DNA of 64,000 nt from Heterobasidion occidentale (GCA_039111635.1 JBCAQO010000001.1:3038001-3102000), one strand, 5' to 3'. Positions 50,266 through 63,295 are shown, counted from the first letter of the stretch. The notes: generated by a model not told the origin, from the sequence alone. Translations and numbers: made by a program.

Positions 50266-51088
50266 ATGAGATTCTTCTCTCAATCATTCTTGTACGAGTA
50301 AGTAGCGTAAAACAATCCTTCTGTATCCATATAACGACCTCCTATTACCAAGCGATCCCTGGTCAATTGTATCTCTCGCATTCTTTTTGCGATACCCAAA
50401 CCCATATGCATCCCATGTGCTTTCCTGCGACGTCATATCGCGCGAGTTCTCGTCAACCGGGTCGCTGCTCACTACACGCCTTATCCTCAAGCGTGGTGCC
50501 TTACCAAGATGGGCACCTAAAGGCATAATCACTCGCGCAGAGACTTGGGTCATCGAGGAGAGTGAAGTTGATCCCTGAGGGCAAGGTCGTACGGTGCAGG
50601 ACAAAAAATCTCGATCATGTCAAGGTTATGCAGGTGCAAGAGACGCAGACGTTCAAGCAGACTCAGGATGGGTGCGCGCTCTTCATACACCTTTCAGGCT
50701 GCTACTCTAACAAGTATAATGCTACCAGGAAAACATTGCAGACCACAGGGGCAAGCATTGTGTCTGGCTTCGGTTGGGGCCTCACAAAGCGGATTGAGAG
50801 TCACGGTCTAGCTCGGTTTAAGGCTAATATGCAGCGAGTAGGTGTATTCGAGAAGTGAACCATGAGACCATACTCATTCCGTTTCCACAGTCACGGGAAG
50901 GAGTCTCGCTCATTCTCGATCTCATACGCCAGTCTCGACTCCATCCCATGACCATGGGCGCGTCCTACCTCAGTCTCGCCACCCGCCAAGTTTCATCCGG
51001 CAACAGTCCTGGGACCGGAGGCTCAGAGGATGAGGGAGAACTTTTCCGTTCTGGTTCAAGAAACTCACGGCATCAGAATCATGCGTGA
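50266..51088 (+). CDS. PRELI/MSF1 (Ups1-like) mitochondrial phospholipid-transfer protein
   Basis: Second Ups-family gene in the window, closer to Ups1/PRELID1. Exon 1 encodes MRFFSQSFLYD and ends at 50297 before gtaagt; exon 2 continues DPWSIVSLAFFLRYPNPYAS, HVLSCDVISRE and GIITRAETWVIEESEVDP. The conserved continuation EGKVVRCRTKNLDHVKVMQV is in the next frame; one extra base in the CCC run at 50573-50575 (or the T at 50576) explains this. A stop-free 57-nt intron (50672-50728) joins TQDG to KTLQTTGASIVSGF. The intron after NMQR leads to SREGVSLILDLIRQ, and the gene ends after a Ser/Gly-rich tail. The expected role is phosphatidic acid shuttling with Mdm35 for cardiolipin synthesis. Confidence 0.88.
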
Positions 51089-51504
51089 CGTTTTTCAGAA
51101 ATTAAGCGGTGAAGGTGGCGACCTTCTTCTTTAATGAATCGTAGGATTCTCTTGCACCTGTTCGGTCTTTTCATGTTCTTGTGTTTCTCGGTTCGCTTTC
51201 GTCTCTGAGCAGTTGTATCAGTAGTATATCATCATCGCACGAACATTACACTCACTCTACTCATCAATTCATGCACTTGCCAATTGCGTGAGATTTGTGG
51301 TAATGACAGTTAGATGCCCGAGACCGGTGATATGCCGGCTCAGCAAGGATACGGAAAGAACTGGTTAAGAGCTGGCTTCTTCTCATCCCCTTCAAAGCAA
51401 GTTGAGCCCACTTCACGAAGAGCATGCGACGTGTTGGCATCATCCCCCGTGAAGTCAACGTTCTACCCGCGGAACAAGTGAAGTCAAAGGCGTGAATAAG
51501 GACC
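51089..51504. other. Interval between the Ups gene and RIC1
   Basis: Holds the 3' end of the Ups1-like gene and the RIC1 promoter. A 141-codon minus-strand frame covering 51264-51689 overlaps the RIC1 first exon and is a shadow. No regulatory motif was recognised. Confidence 0.5.
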
Positions 51505-54500
51505 ATGTACTTTCCAACTTCCGCTGCTCGCCAACTGTGCACATTGCCCGCCCTTCCTAATGCCATCACAAAACCAATCATATCTCTTTGTCCCAGTACC
51601 CGCCGGTCCTTATTCTGCACCCTTAACAGTGACGGTATAGCCTTATGGCGTGTTAGGGTGAGTCCATAGTTTACACGAGGCAGGCGCACCGAACTGACGT
51701 GGATATATGCGCATTCTGGGTTGGTTCCTCGAAGCCGTCTGCGATATTGGCTTATTTGTCAAGGACGCCTACATCACTGGCTGAGCATGGAGAGAACCGA
51801 GCACTTCACTGGTCTACGGATGGGACTAGAATAGTCATCCAGGTGCGCAGTGTTTGCATAACGTGCCAAACTCAGAATTCATCATGGGATATTGGCAGAC
51901 AGCGAAATCGTATCTGGTCTTGGTGACTGTGCAGTTCAACCCCAACGAAACACCGTATGAAGCACCTGGACTTGGATCTGGTAACAAGCGCAATTTCTTA
52001 CCTGGTCCTGGAGAAGCGCTACCCCTGCAATCAATCGTGTTGCACTTCGAAGGCGTTATTCGTGTGGAGGGAAGCCTCTTGAGGTGAGTACACGCGCTAC
52101 CCCATTGCCTTGAGTCGCTTCAGCTCTACTTTAGTGTGTCACCTCGAAGACATTATATCCTCTTCTCTACGAAGAGCCCTCCTTCGATCCAGCGAATACC
52201 GTGGCCTGTAGCACAAGATGCAGAACTTTACGGGCGAGGTGGTAGTAGGCAATATGGTTATGATAGCTGGGTCATCAATGAAGATGACTTTCCATGGCTT
52301 GAAGACTCTGATGGTCAGTAATTTAGTCATTCATCAATGTGCAGAAGTTCGGAGGACTAAGCATCTTGTAGTCACCGTCTCTGATATATTCTGGTTTCGT
52401 GGATCGGACGTAGAGTCATGGATCACTTCGGATGGGCGTGCGTACTTTGTCCAGCTCAGCGAGAGCGCGTATTCAGACACCAACACATCGAACCCTGACG
52501 TGGCTAGCGAAAATGCAACACGAGTAGGCACTCCTGTCCTCTTTACCCTGCAACATTTTTGATAGATTTTGTCATCTTGTCTTGATAGGATTCGATAGCG
52601 AGCGATCTCAAAGGGAAGGATCGAGCCCATACTTCCCTCGAAAGTTTAACGTCCCAACCCAGTTCGCAATGGCATGGTACATGCATTCACAACGTAGAAG
52701 TCCCCCGATGGGTACAAAAACGTCGACAGGCGGATAGTGAAGACGATGTACATGATTATGATCAGCCTCGACGAGCGGTGAAAGTTGCTGTGAATACTAG
52801 ATTCTCTTTGATCGCAGTGGGCACGCACAGGTGCGTGAGGTCAACTCCTCCAGTCGGCTCTTGTTGAGATGAAAGACAGCGGGACCGTGGAATACACTAC
52901 ATTTCCGTCGCAAGAAGAATCCCATCCTAAGCCCCAGGTCTTGCAGATCCCTTATTCGTATAGGGGGAGTGCGAAGGGATTCGTCTGTGCCATGGAATGG
53001 AGCTCAGATGGATACGTCTTAGCGGTAGGTTGGCAGCACGGCTGGGCTGTTTGGAGTGTGGCCGGACGCTGTCTGGCTTGGGGTTTTGGTTTGGAGGATC
53101 AGGTAGACGAGGACAGGTAAGGCTTACTCTTTTCCCGATGGAAGCACACTAATTGCCTAAATAAATCAGATTTCAAGATGCTTTCATGTTTGGTATATGC
53201 GATTTAGTAAGCTCGCAAAGCCTTCTTATATAACTTTTACCTTAAGCCACATGCTAGTTTTGGGTCCCAGGAAATTTTGAACTCGTAGTTCTCGCGCGCT
53301 CTAGTCCGAATAGTGCGTTGACAAATATTTTAACCCGAATTGTGTGTAATGTGAGCGTACCAGAGTCAGATGGGCAACTGTTCACAATACCATTCGCGAA
53401 AAGCGCCACTACAGGTCTCCATGCGCCGGTGAGGGTCTACGACCAGAAATCACTGGGGTCCACTCATCTTGAATATGAGACAGGATAATACCGAGTATGC
53501 GTTCCTGCAGATGGACGATCGAGTCCTGGTGTATAGAGGCGCAGATCAACCTGACATGAGCGTGATCAATCCTGAGTCGGATGTGTGGCAACATATCAAG
53601 GTAAGTTGTTAGACGCCCCTCCTTTTTCTTGGCTAACTCCGTCTAGATACCGCAAGACTACCTAGCAGCCAACTGGCCTGTGCGATATTCAACCATCAGT
53701 GCAGATGGTCGTTTGGTCGCTATTGCAGGTCGGCGAGGTCTAGCACATTATAGTTCAACATCTGGTCGGTGGAAGCTGTTTGCGGACGAATTACAGGAGC
53801 AAGCATTCACAGTGAAAGGTGGTCTTCTCTGGTTTCACCATGTTCTGATCGCGACAGTTGAGGTAGCGAAGTCATGGCAGGCAATTGATTTCGGTAGTCT
53901 GTCCTTGCATTCAAATCTGACATTCTGTTTTGCAGATACGACTATATTCTCGAGATCTCGAGTTAAGCAATCAAAACGTCCTCCATCGCGAAATATTGTC
54001 GTCGCCGGTTGTCATATTGTCACTGGTTGACAACTCCTTGCTTGTCTATACGGCCGATAACACGTTGTCGCACTACTTGATCCTTCCGACGTCGGATACA
54101 ATCAAACTACATCTCTGCGGAAGCATCACATTTGGAGGCATTATCGCTAACCCCAACGCAGTCAGAGTATTGAGTTGGCTGATCCCAACCGCTCAAAAGC
54201 GTGAGTCCCATTCTGTTTGCAAAATCATTCTGATTTGACCTCTTATGTATAGAACTCGGCGATCCCGCAGAGGACCTGTCAGTGGCTACAGTCTTGATGA
54301 TGGTCGGCGGCCAGCTCGTGCTTTTACGGCCTAGAAAAGCAAGTATCCCTTCCATGCCGCCTTTTCAACGTGAAACCTAACAACTACATGTAGTCGGGCG
54401 AACAAGAAGTGCGCTATGACATGCAAATATTGGCCGATCGTATTGAATTTTGTTGGATCCATCTCCGTGGTATTGGCAGTCTCGAGAATTCTCTGTGGGG

Positions 54501-55501
54501 TTTGATGGACAAGGCATGCGAGTGTGGCTAAATGCTCTATCTATCGAGGCCCCTCAGCTTGACGAGCCATCCAATGCCCGAGAAGTCAAAGAAAGCGTCA
54601 ATATTCCTCTGGATTTCTATCCGTTGGGTAGGTTTGATTGCCTCATCTTGATTGCCTCATCTTTGCGGCGTGGTCTCATAGACGCAAATTCATACAGCTG
54701 TTCTCATGGATAAAGGAATCATCATGGGAGCTGAGCACGAGATAAGCACACGGATGAATCTGCCTTTCCTGATGTTCCGACATGCTACAAGTGTGAGTCA
54801 ACTTCCTTTCTGTATGATCGATAGCCTCGAATGAATTTCTCCTTGTTTCAGTCACATCTCTTCCTTCACCACATTCTGCTTGTTCACTTGACCTCCGGAC
54901 AGGTGAAAGAAGCTGTGCTATTTGCCTCACATTACCAGCACTTGGTCTTCTTCGCACATGCTCTGGAAATTCTGCTACACACTGTTGTTGAATCGGAGAC
55001 AACGTCAAGAGACGACAGCTCAGAAACATTGGACAAGACCCTATGCGCGGTTGTGGAATTTTGGACCATTTCGATGTTGCTCTAGATGTCGTCGTCGGCT
55101 GCGCACGAAAGACTGAGATGGCAAGATGGCCTCATCTGTTTGACATTGTGGGCAGTCCACAATCTCTCTTTGAGGTCAGTGCCGTGTTTTGCCAAGCTCC
55201 GGGTCGCTTGGTCTCACAGATTGGACAGACATGCCTTTCGTCGCAGCGACTTCGTACGGCGGGCTCGTATCTACTGGTCCTGCATAGCCTTGAACAGCTC
55301 GAGGCAGGCAATGATGGCGCGCTGCGATTGCTTCGCAGTGCAGTTGAAGTCAAAGATTGGCAATTATGTCGGGAGCTCTTACGATTCTTCCATTCTATCG
55401 ATACCACAGGGGAGGCGCTCAGGGAGGCGCTCGCCCAGCCCTTCATGTCTGGCAGATCTGAGTTGAATGGTGCTCTAAGCAACGGCGAAATGCACCCATG
55501 A
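51505..55501 (+). CDS. RIC1: RIC1, subunit of the Ric1-Rgp1 exchange factor for Ypt6/Rab6
   Basis: Ric1 with Rgp1 activates Ypt6/Rab6 for endosome-to-Golgi retrograde transport. I place the start at ATG 51505, giving MYFPTSAARQL, then CPSTRRSLFCTLNSDGIALW and RVR. Two introns then join PSAILAYLSRTPTSLAEHGE and, from RIVIQ, TAKSYLVLVTVQF. The N-terminal half is a WD40/beta-propeller region (GFVCAMEWSSDGYVLAVGW, WPVRYSTISADGRLVAIAGR). The C-terminal half is the conserved RIC1 domain: LFLHHILLVHLTSGQVKEAV, LFASHYQHLVFFAHALEILL, then LDHFDVALDVVVGCARKTEM and MARWPHLFDIVGSPQSLFE. Within this domain the frame slips by one base at a T run, 55059-55062: GTGGAATTTT must gain a T to read VEFLDHFDV. About twelve introns; the stop is after GEMHP. 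Confidence 0.92.
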
Positions 55502-55912
55502 CTCTTGTTGCCTTGTATCACCTACCTCAGCTTTTCATGACATTTGTGGATTAGTTATAGACTAAAATAACTTATATGGCCGTTTGGAAGCATATGTTGG
55601 GAAGCTACAGGGATCTACAGGGATCTACCAGTCGACCAGAAGTCTGCTGGTGCTAATAGCCGCGTCGTCGTATCAATCACGCTTGGGTCATGTGGGGACC
55701 TTTGTCCCGCACGGCCGTATCATAACGTCTATGAGGTCGACCAGGGTCGACCTAATTCGACTCTGCACTGAGTCCACGCGATAGGCACGCCTATCGTTTG
55801 TTACTGGTGAAGGCACAAAGAGGGTACATGTGATGATAAGTTTGTCTACGGCGCGCATTAAAAGCACTATTCTTCTTTTCAAACCCCATCACTCTTTCAC
55901 ACTCAAACACCC
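55502..55912. other. Intergenic interval with short tandem duplications
   Basis: Contains the tandem ACAGGGATCT twice (about 55606-55627) and GGTCGACC twice (about 55735-55752). It is otherwise the promoter and leader of the dioxygenase-like gene. No gene was seen. Confidence 0.45.
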
Positions 55913-57441
55913 ATGGCTGCAGCGAGGTCATTTGTTCGTACAATGGCTACAGCGACACGCACAACAGAGCCCATCGCCTTCACTCCTGAAGGCGCTGTTT
56001 CGATTTCTTACTCGTCACTAGTTTCATCACCCTCGTCTTTGACTGCATCCATCGGTAGGCGCTCAGTGCTTGATGTATCCACGATTCACTGCCGAAAAAC
56101 TAACAACGATCGAACACTGTCTTAGAGAAGGCTTTCGGATCGCAGCCTGATTCTTTGGGGATCATTATTGTTAAGGATCTTCCTTCGACGTACTCTGGTC
56201 TGAGGGAAAAGCTCATGAAATTGGCATATTCATTTGCTCACCTTGACGAGCCTACAAGGGAGAAATATGCTGATATCAAGAGTCGATACAGGTTTGACTT
56301 TTATCTCGGACTTGTAGGGGGCGTCTGTTGACGTTTCTATCATTCTAGTTTCGGCTGGTCTCACGGAAAGGTTGATGTCACTTGATTCTATTGAGACACT
56401 GACACTGATTGTTTCTCTTAGGAAATTATGAACGGGGGGCCTGGTTCGTAGTCTTGAGCCCTGAGGACGACGAACTGTTACGCTTACCTTCGATATGAGC
56501 AGATACTCTGAAGGGCTCTTACTATGCAAACCCTGTAGTAGATCGACCCACGGTTGCCGCTGCTTTACAGGAAGCCTATCCTGAGTACTACGGTGCCAAC
56601 GTGTGTACGTAGGACTCCATCGGTTGAAAATATGTTTATGCTGAACTCCTACGAACAGGGCCAAAAAACCATGAAGGTGTAGAGGGTTTCGAAGAGGCAT
56701 TCAAAGGACTTGGAAGGTATGCCGAAATAATATATGGCATATATGTGATATAATTTGATGTCTGTAGCTTTGTGTTTGATGTGGGATGCAAGTTGGCTGT
56801 CGCCTGTCAGCCGTTTGGTATGTTCTATTGCAAAACTCATTTAAATCAATATGCTGAGCAACCCTCAGCCTCTTCGCATCTCACGGACTCCTCAATTTCC
56901 TTAGAGAAACTCATTAGGTCCTCACAGACGACGAAGGCTCGTCTTCTCCACTATTTTCCGCCGTCTCCCGAGAACCCTCTTCCCCGCGAGGACGAGCCTA
57001 TAGACAGCTGGTGTGGGTTTCACTTGGATCACTCTCTGCTGACTGGATTATGCTCGGTGATTATATTTTCTAAGGTGAAGCGTCTCTCACCTGACTTGAT
57101 TATCTCTTGCTATGCAGGCCATGTATCTTCGCCACGAGGCGGGTGCCGCTCCTGCTGTCGTATCTTCGCCTTCTTCTGCATCCGGGCTGTACATTCGCAG
57201 CAGGGGTGGGAATCTCACGAAGGTCTCGATCCCTCTTGATTGCCTCGCCTTCCAGACAGGTGAAGCCCTCGAGCTAGCGACGGGAGGAAAGCTTCGTGCG
57301 ACCCCGCATTGCGTCCGTGTTGGTGCTGGCCAGGATGCAGAGAAGATCTCGAGAGAGACCTTTGCCTTGTTCATGCAGCCCGAAGTCAACCAGCAAATCA
57401 GTGCCGAGGAAACGTTCGGGCAATATAGCAAGCGTATTTGA
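55913..57441 (+). CDS. 2-oxoglutarate/Fe(II) dioxygenase-like protein
   Basis: The product resembles the clavaminate/isopenicillin-N-synthase-like branch. In the N-terminal half, LGIIIVKDLPSTYSGLREKL and EPTREKYADIKSRYSFGWSH|GKE resemble the non-haem dioxygenase N-terminal domain. The core has the iron motif HLDHSLLTG (His-x-Asp), the distal His in LRATPHCVRV, and a basic 2OG-binding residue region RETFALFMQP. The facial triad therefore appears complete. The start MAAARSFVRTMATATRTT is basic and Ser/Thr/Arg-rich, so it could be a mitochondrial presequence; a second Met at residue 11 is an alternative start. Around eight exons, with very short introns between 56066 and 57117. The substrate is unknown. 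The gene converges on ATG26. Confidence 0.82.
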
Positions 57442-57645
57442 TAAACATTATAGCGAGAATGTTGTACAGTAAAGTAAGGCATGTATCCGTCCGTGGAAGA
57501 GGCTCCAGTACTGATTCCACAATTGGCACACGATAGATGTACAATACTGTAAAACGACCCTGACGTGGAAATGATATAGTGAAAATAGTTAAAACATGTT
57601 GGCGCGTCTAGGCTCGTCACAAGGAGAAAAGGTATATCTTCTGCA

Positions 57646-60600
57646 TCACCCAGTGGAGACGGATGAAGCCGAGCGAGAGCGGCGGTGGCCTGATGTTGTT
57701 AACGCGTCAGGTAGGACAGATAGAACGGCCGCAGTGAGACTACTACGTTTGGGAGACAACGTTCTATCCTTTCCTTCGTTATGCCGTGACGAGCTCGTCG
57801 AAGATCGTGTGTTATCTTGATCAGAGATAACGCTCCAATCTTCGCTAGGGGCACCACCACCGGACTCGCTGGGAGCGCCATTGCCAGAGCTTTCCTCAGA
57901 TCGTGTTTCGGGTCGACTGGAAAGTGAAGAAAGAGATTGGTCGTGCTCTCGAATGGTGCTATCTTCTGCATCAACAGCATCTTCGTGGACCGTTCGTCGA
58001 ATGAGTGAGCGGGCATATTCTAAATCACGGTAGATGGCTTCGATGGCAATGGCAACGCCATTCTCCTATGAAGGCGTCAGCGGGTGAATTTGTCCAAAGA
58101 AGGCATCACTGACTGAACGGATTTGCTCGCCAACTAGTTTCGCCCGATCTATCTGTTTATGATCTGTCGTGGCAGCAATGAGAGCCTCAGCCATACTGTC
58201 CACTGTCAACTTCCGCACACCAGTGCCGACACCCAGTGCTTCGACGCGATCAGCCCAGAAGAATTGATCGCCGAAGAAGGGTCTGATGATTGTAGGGATG
58301 CCAGCTGAACCGGAAATGATGTCAGCTACATCCGCTTTAGGAAAATCGAAGACGAACCTCGTAAGCTCGCGCCAGTGGTCCCAGCTCCTCCATGATGGCA
58401 TGCAGCATCAATGCGTTTGAAGAGCCAGTCGTGTGGCACAGAAGCAAGAGGATAGATAGATTTGGGCAGTGGCTCTTCGGCCTCAGGAACTTCGACCACG
58501 TTCTTTGTCAATCTGTCGGACCAGCCTTTGGACAATATAGCATGTACACCACTCTGCACGATGCTATCGACGATACAGCGGGTCATGGCCTTGGGATCGG
58601 AGACCACGATGCTGCCAAACCCTATGTACACGACCTTCTTCCCTTGGCTATGCGCAGAATCGATGAATTCGACTAGGTCAGGAGGTGGCGTCCACTTCTT
58701 GGCGCCAACACTTGCATCGTCAAGGAACCAGTATCCTGGAATGAGAATGAAGATCAGATGTCGTGCTCCCAAGGGTAAAAGTGAGGCACACCGGTCACGC
58801 GAATCCATTCAGGCCAATCGAGGGGGGGTGGAACTACGATAGGACTGAAGTTGTACAAAAAAGGGATCTTATGAGGCTCCATCTTGTCCAACGAAGTGCT
58901 TGGGAGACCCAGAGTGTTCCGGCGCCAGCGATTGATTTGACCGGCGGTACCTCTCCAGAAGACTTGATCGAACATGACATAGGTCTATCCACAAATTAAT
59001 AAGTGTAGCTGTGGACGAAAGCCTCTTCGTTACCATATAGTTATAACTGCCTCCCATCTTCCTTTCAGGAACAGCGAAAGCGTGGGGATAGGCCCTGAAA
59101 TTGGATTGCAAAGATTGAACCAAATTTTAGATCCAAGAGACTGGCTACCCACCTGGTCCTTGACCACGTCATTGTAAACGCCTTGAAATAAGGAATACGG
59201 AGAGCCTCGGCGATGTGGTATCCTGCCATAGCACTAGGAGACTCCACGAGAACATCGGTATCCTGGCATGCTTCCCATGCCGTCTTCAGCAGGTCGTCGA
59301 TCCAGCCACGGAACTAAGGGGTCGAGATGATATCAATAGCAATTGGAACAACAAGGTCATTTCGGATCACCTTCTGCATACCCTCACGCAAAAAGGACAC
59401 TGTGAAAGTACCATTCTCGACACATATACGCATAAGTTCTGTTGGATCGCCACCGACATATCCGAATTCGATGCCATACTATAAGCCAGTTAATGGACAT
59501 GACGATGCGCACGATGAAGCCTCGCTTACTGATTCAACCCAGCTCTGAAATTCTCCGTGAGTGGCGATCTTGACATGATGACCATCGGCCATCAAACCCT
59601 TCGCTAAGGCGATGTATGGTTGCACATCACCCCGCGAGCCAATAGTCAGAAAAGTGAAGCGCAGAGGATTCTTGGGTTTGAAGGTCAAGAAAGTCGAAGA
59701 GGTCGACGTGAACATGACAGCAGGAAGCGAATTTGTCATAGTCTCAGGTGCGGGCGGAGGATCAGAATCCTCTCTGGATGTAGTTTTAGAAACAAATTCC
59801 TCGAGGATGAGGGCATCTCGTTGACCCTGACTAGGCGTTACTAGTTCACCCCTTGCATCGCGCCTTCGAACATCCTCTATCTGACGGTTAAGGATGCGAA
59901 CAAATGCTGCTCGACGGTCCTGCTGGCCAAATTCGAGAAAGAGCTCTTCGTAGCCTTTGATGATCACAATAAGCCCATAGTGTGCAAACCGAAATGCCTT
60001 TGAGATCTCAGTGGATAGAATATCTCGAATAGGAAGTATCAACTAGACAACTTATCAGAACAAGACACTACAAAGCAGGCGATTGAACCTACACGAGTTC
60101 TGGAAGCAAGCGGCCCGCTGTTCTTGAAGCACAAGTAGTTGGTAGAAACGTAGAGTCGCCCATATACTGGTAACAACCGGAAGATATATCCCGAAAAGTC
60201 TGAATCACAACTTGTTAACAAATGCTCTCATAAAGATAATAGATCACTTACAGCCTAGCAATGTCTCCTTATTGTCAAATGCAAATGCCGCCTTGAACTT
60301 CTCTGACGTTTCCACGTCGACAGTATTGTCAGGTGTTTCCAGGATACTAAAGCCAAGTTCGCCAGGTGCATTGCTTGTTTGACTTGAGGTGGTGGATGAG
60401 TACACTTCTGTGATAGCCTTACCGTCGACTGGTAACGTGCTCGCGTGCGCAGTACCAGCTCCGCCACTGAATAGAAGACTCCTGCGTGTGGGGATCTTCA
60501 GCCAAGAGGGAACACTAACATTCCAGCTTGGTAAAGATGACTCGCGCGTGGGTGACAGAAAGAGTTCGTTTGGGGACGTCGAAGGCGGATATGTGTGGCC

Positions 60601-63054
60601 GACATGCGAAGGTGTTGGAGTGAGGCTTCCATGACTATGGGCAAGGTCACCCGTAGGAGAGGCAGTCATCCGCGAATCTGAGGGGAGAGGGAGAGTTTCG
60701 GAAGTTGGCGAAGCAGTGATGGGTATGAACGAAGAATTATCTCTCTTCTGCACGTATGTGAAGTCTTCACTAGCATCTAAATTCTCCTGAACGCTGGCAG
60801 ATCGGCCGATAGGTAGTGTATGGCGTAGTAATGATGATAGTCTGAACGTGCTACTGGCTTTGGGTAGTCCTTCTGGAGCGCTGTGTGTGCGCTCGTCTCC
60901 AACGCGAGGAATGGGACTTGGGCGAGAAGCTGTGGTGTCTATGAGTTCCAATGCAGGCTGCTCTGTGCCTTCTGGAAGGATGTGGCGACTGGCGGACACG
61001 GCATCACGTATTTGCTCCAGAGCAGCTCCCATGTCATGGAAGTACGCAAAGAAATAAGAATCCACAGAAAGATCATCACTACCATCAACAACTTTGACCT
61101 CGATTGTTTCGGTGAAGTCCATGGCATATGACTTATCGACGTCTAAGATTGTCGAGTAAGGGATGGCAATCTAGAACGTCGTCATAGATCATGTTCTCAA
61201 CATTCTGACTTCTGACGAACCTTGACAGTATCACCCATATTCTGTGCTTTGAAGATCACCTTGCGGATGGCTTTGACCCATTCTTCCCTGCTGGGTACTG
61301 AATCGGCAGATAGATGTATCGTCTTTGCATTTGTGCGAAGCCGTATGTCCTTCTCATTAGCCGGATCACAGGAAATCGCATACCGCAAGTCGACCACACC
61401 GTGCGGAAAATATGGGTCCTATTGTATGCTCGTCACGATAAAAAGGAGTAATAAGCATGCGTGTAGACTCACGGATGACGACTGATACCAGGAGAGCACG
61501 TCGTTCTTGAGAATAAACCAATGTTTGATCCAACGTTTCGTGCGTTGCGCTTTCTTGTAGAGAGACCCGGATTTCAGTACTTGGTCCTGTTAGGGTTCTG
61601 TCAGTAATGGAGTCTAGAGAGGAACCGAATATATTGTACTTCTCTAGCAGGCATATGTGCAAAAAAGCACAAATAAGAGTTGGTCAAAAAGATTTGGCCT
61701 TGAAGCACTGTCGTCACACTCGTAAGGGGTAGCCCCTATTGCCTGAATAATTCACTCACGAATGGACCTCAACAACCAACAAGGCATCTCTAAAGATTAT
61801 AAACAGCGTCAGATTATCCCCTTCCACACTGAGTGAGATATACTGACCTGCGATCACTTCAGTGATGCCGTTCAGGTCAAAGATATCTGCCAACTTGGCG
61901 GCCAAGCGAGCTCTGCGATCTAGTTTAATTGTTTTCACCGTCGCTGTGCTTGATTTGCGGGCGGAGTGAGTACGCAGGGCTCCGGATCTGGCTACATGTT
62001 CCAAAACAGGAGACAAACCCGGACGGACAAGCTCCCCTTGTCGATAACCTACGGGACTTACTGCTCCTGGCGTAGATACTTCAAAGTCGTCCTCCTCAAT
62101 CGGTTCATCCGAGAGAGCAGCCAGCTCCGCTACATCTCGGGAAATATCTTCATCGCCCGAGTGGCTGCTGACAGGTGATAACTGAGATCTAGACTCAGCT
62201 CGACGAGACAGGGCCACCGGTCGATATATGGTATGTATAGAAGACGCTAAAGGCTGATCTAAGGACATATGGATTGTATTAGCCCATCAATGCGCATTAT
62301 TGGCGGAGCTCACCCTGCTTGTCTTCATCGCTGTCGGATTCTACTAGGTCGTGATTGATTGCATCGTCATCATTATCAGGATCATGGGCCCAAGGAAGCG
62401 CTTGCAAAGCTTGGATAAGTGTCTGAGTTCCAGCTCGCATCTACCAACACGGAGTCAGGACTACATGTGATTCAAGACATATGTAAGGGTGAACACATAC
62501 AGAGCCGTCTCCACGAAAAGATTGGAGCAAAGGTCGGGACAAAGGTTGGGGCGGCGAAGGGGGTCTGATGAATGGCGATTCATCGTTGGTGTCTGGAACT
62601 GTACCAGTAGATTTCGAGCGGGGAGACCCAGGATGTGACAATGAGGGATAGAGAGCAGTTTCAGAGCCCTCTATGGGTATGATCCATGGCCATGATTTAG
62701 TATAATACGGGATAGGAGACAATCACAATAAGGGAACCTACCGTCGCCGCTCCCGACGTCATTCGCGTTCTGTTTGTCCTTGCCCTTGCGAGAGAGAGAA
62801 AACATACGCCTCGGGCTTATGGGTGACTTTGGCCTAGTTGCATGCTGGGCCTTGCTTTCCGCAGGCTTGCCGCCGCCAAGTCCAGTCCTGCTTATGGCTC
62901 GGCGAACCATTTCCTTGGGCAGAGAGCCACCCGACTTCTCTGGAACGTCCGCCTCATCTTTCGCGGCCTGTGCAGGGAGCCGAGCCGAGCTACTGATGGA
63001 GGGCATGTCGGACGCCTTTGGCGTGGACACCTGGGATTTCGATAATCTAGACAT
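57646..63054 (-). CDS. ATG26: Sterol 3-beta-glucosyltransferase (Atg26/Ugt51), GRAM-PH-GRAM-GT
   Basis: Membrane-associated UDP-glucose:sterol glucosyltransferase making ergosteryl glucoside; in some fungi it is needed for pexophagy. Visible in order: a basic, Ser-rich N-terminus ([13 protein letters not shown]); the first GRAM region ([20 protein letters not shown]); a PH domain (61200-61660, [20 protein letters not shown] and [20 protein letters not shown]); a Ser/Pro-rich linker; the second GRAM region ([39 protein letters not shown]); the GT N-domain ([20 protein letters not shown]); and the GT C-domain with the donor-binding signature [13 protein letters not shown]. The C-terminal tail is Ser-rich and ends at the stop codon 57646-57648. 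The first ATG in the frame is at 63054. About fifteen introns; not every border was resolved. It is divergent from the SUR7-like gene by 241 bp. Confidence 0.92.
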
Positions 63055-63295
63055 GGAGGGAGACGCACTGCAGCGCAGGCTGGTGCAAGCACTGTGCAAG
63101 TCAGACGGCTATGCGGGGCTTCGGCGGGCGCACTCGTAATACCTGAACCGTGAGAACCATTTACCGCGTGTTCTTACGTCACGAACACGACTTAGCCTCC
63201 GTCCAACCTGCTTGTCGGGTCGTGGTCACTCAAAATCCCAGGACGCTGGGGATCTCCTCTCTTCCTCCTCTTTCACATCTTCAATCGCTTCCACG
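63055..63295. promoter_or_regulatory. Divergent promoter region, ATG26 and SUR7/PalI-like gene
   Basis: Head-to-head spacer of 241 bp. The right half is CT-rich (CTCCTCTCTTCCTCCTCTTTC at 63253-63273), which is typical near fungal transcription starts. No factor site was identified. Confidence 0.4.

Noticed and set aside
51264..51689. 141-codon minus-strand frame between the Ups gene and RIC1
   Set aside because: It lies antisense to the first RIC1 exon and promoter and has no family features.
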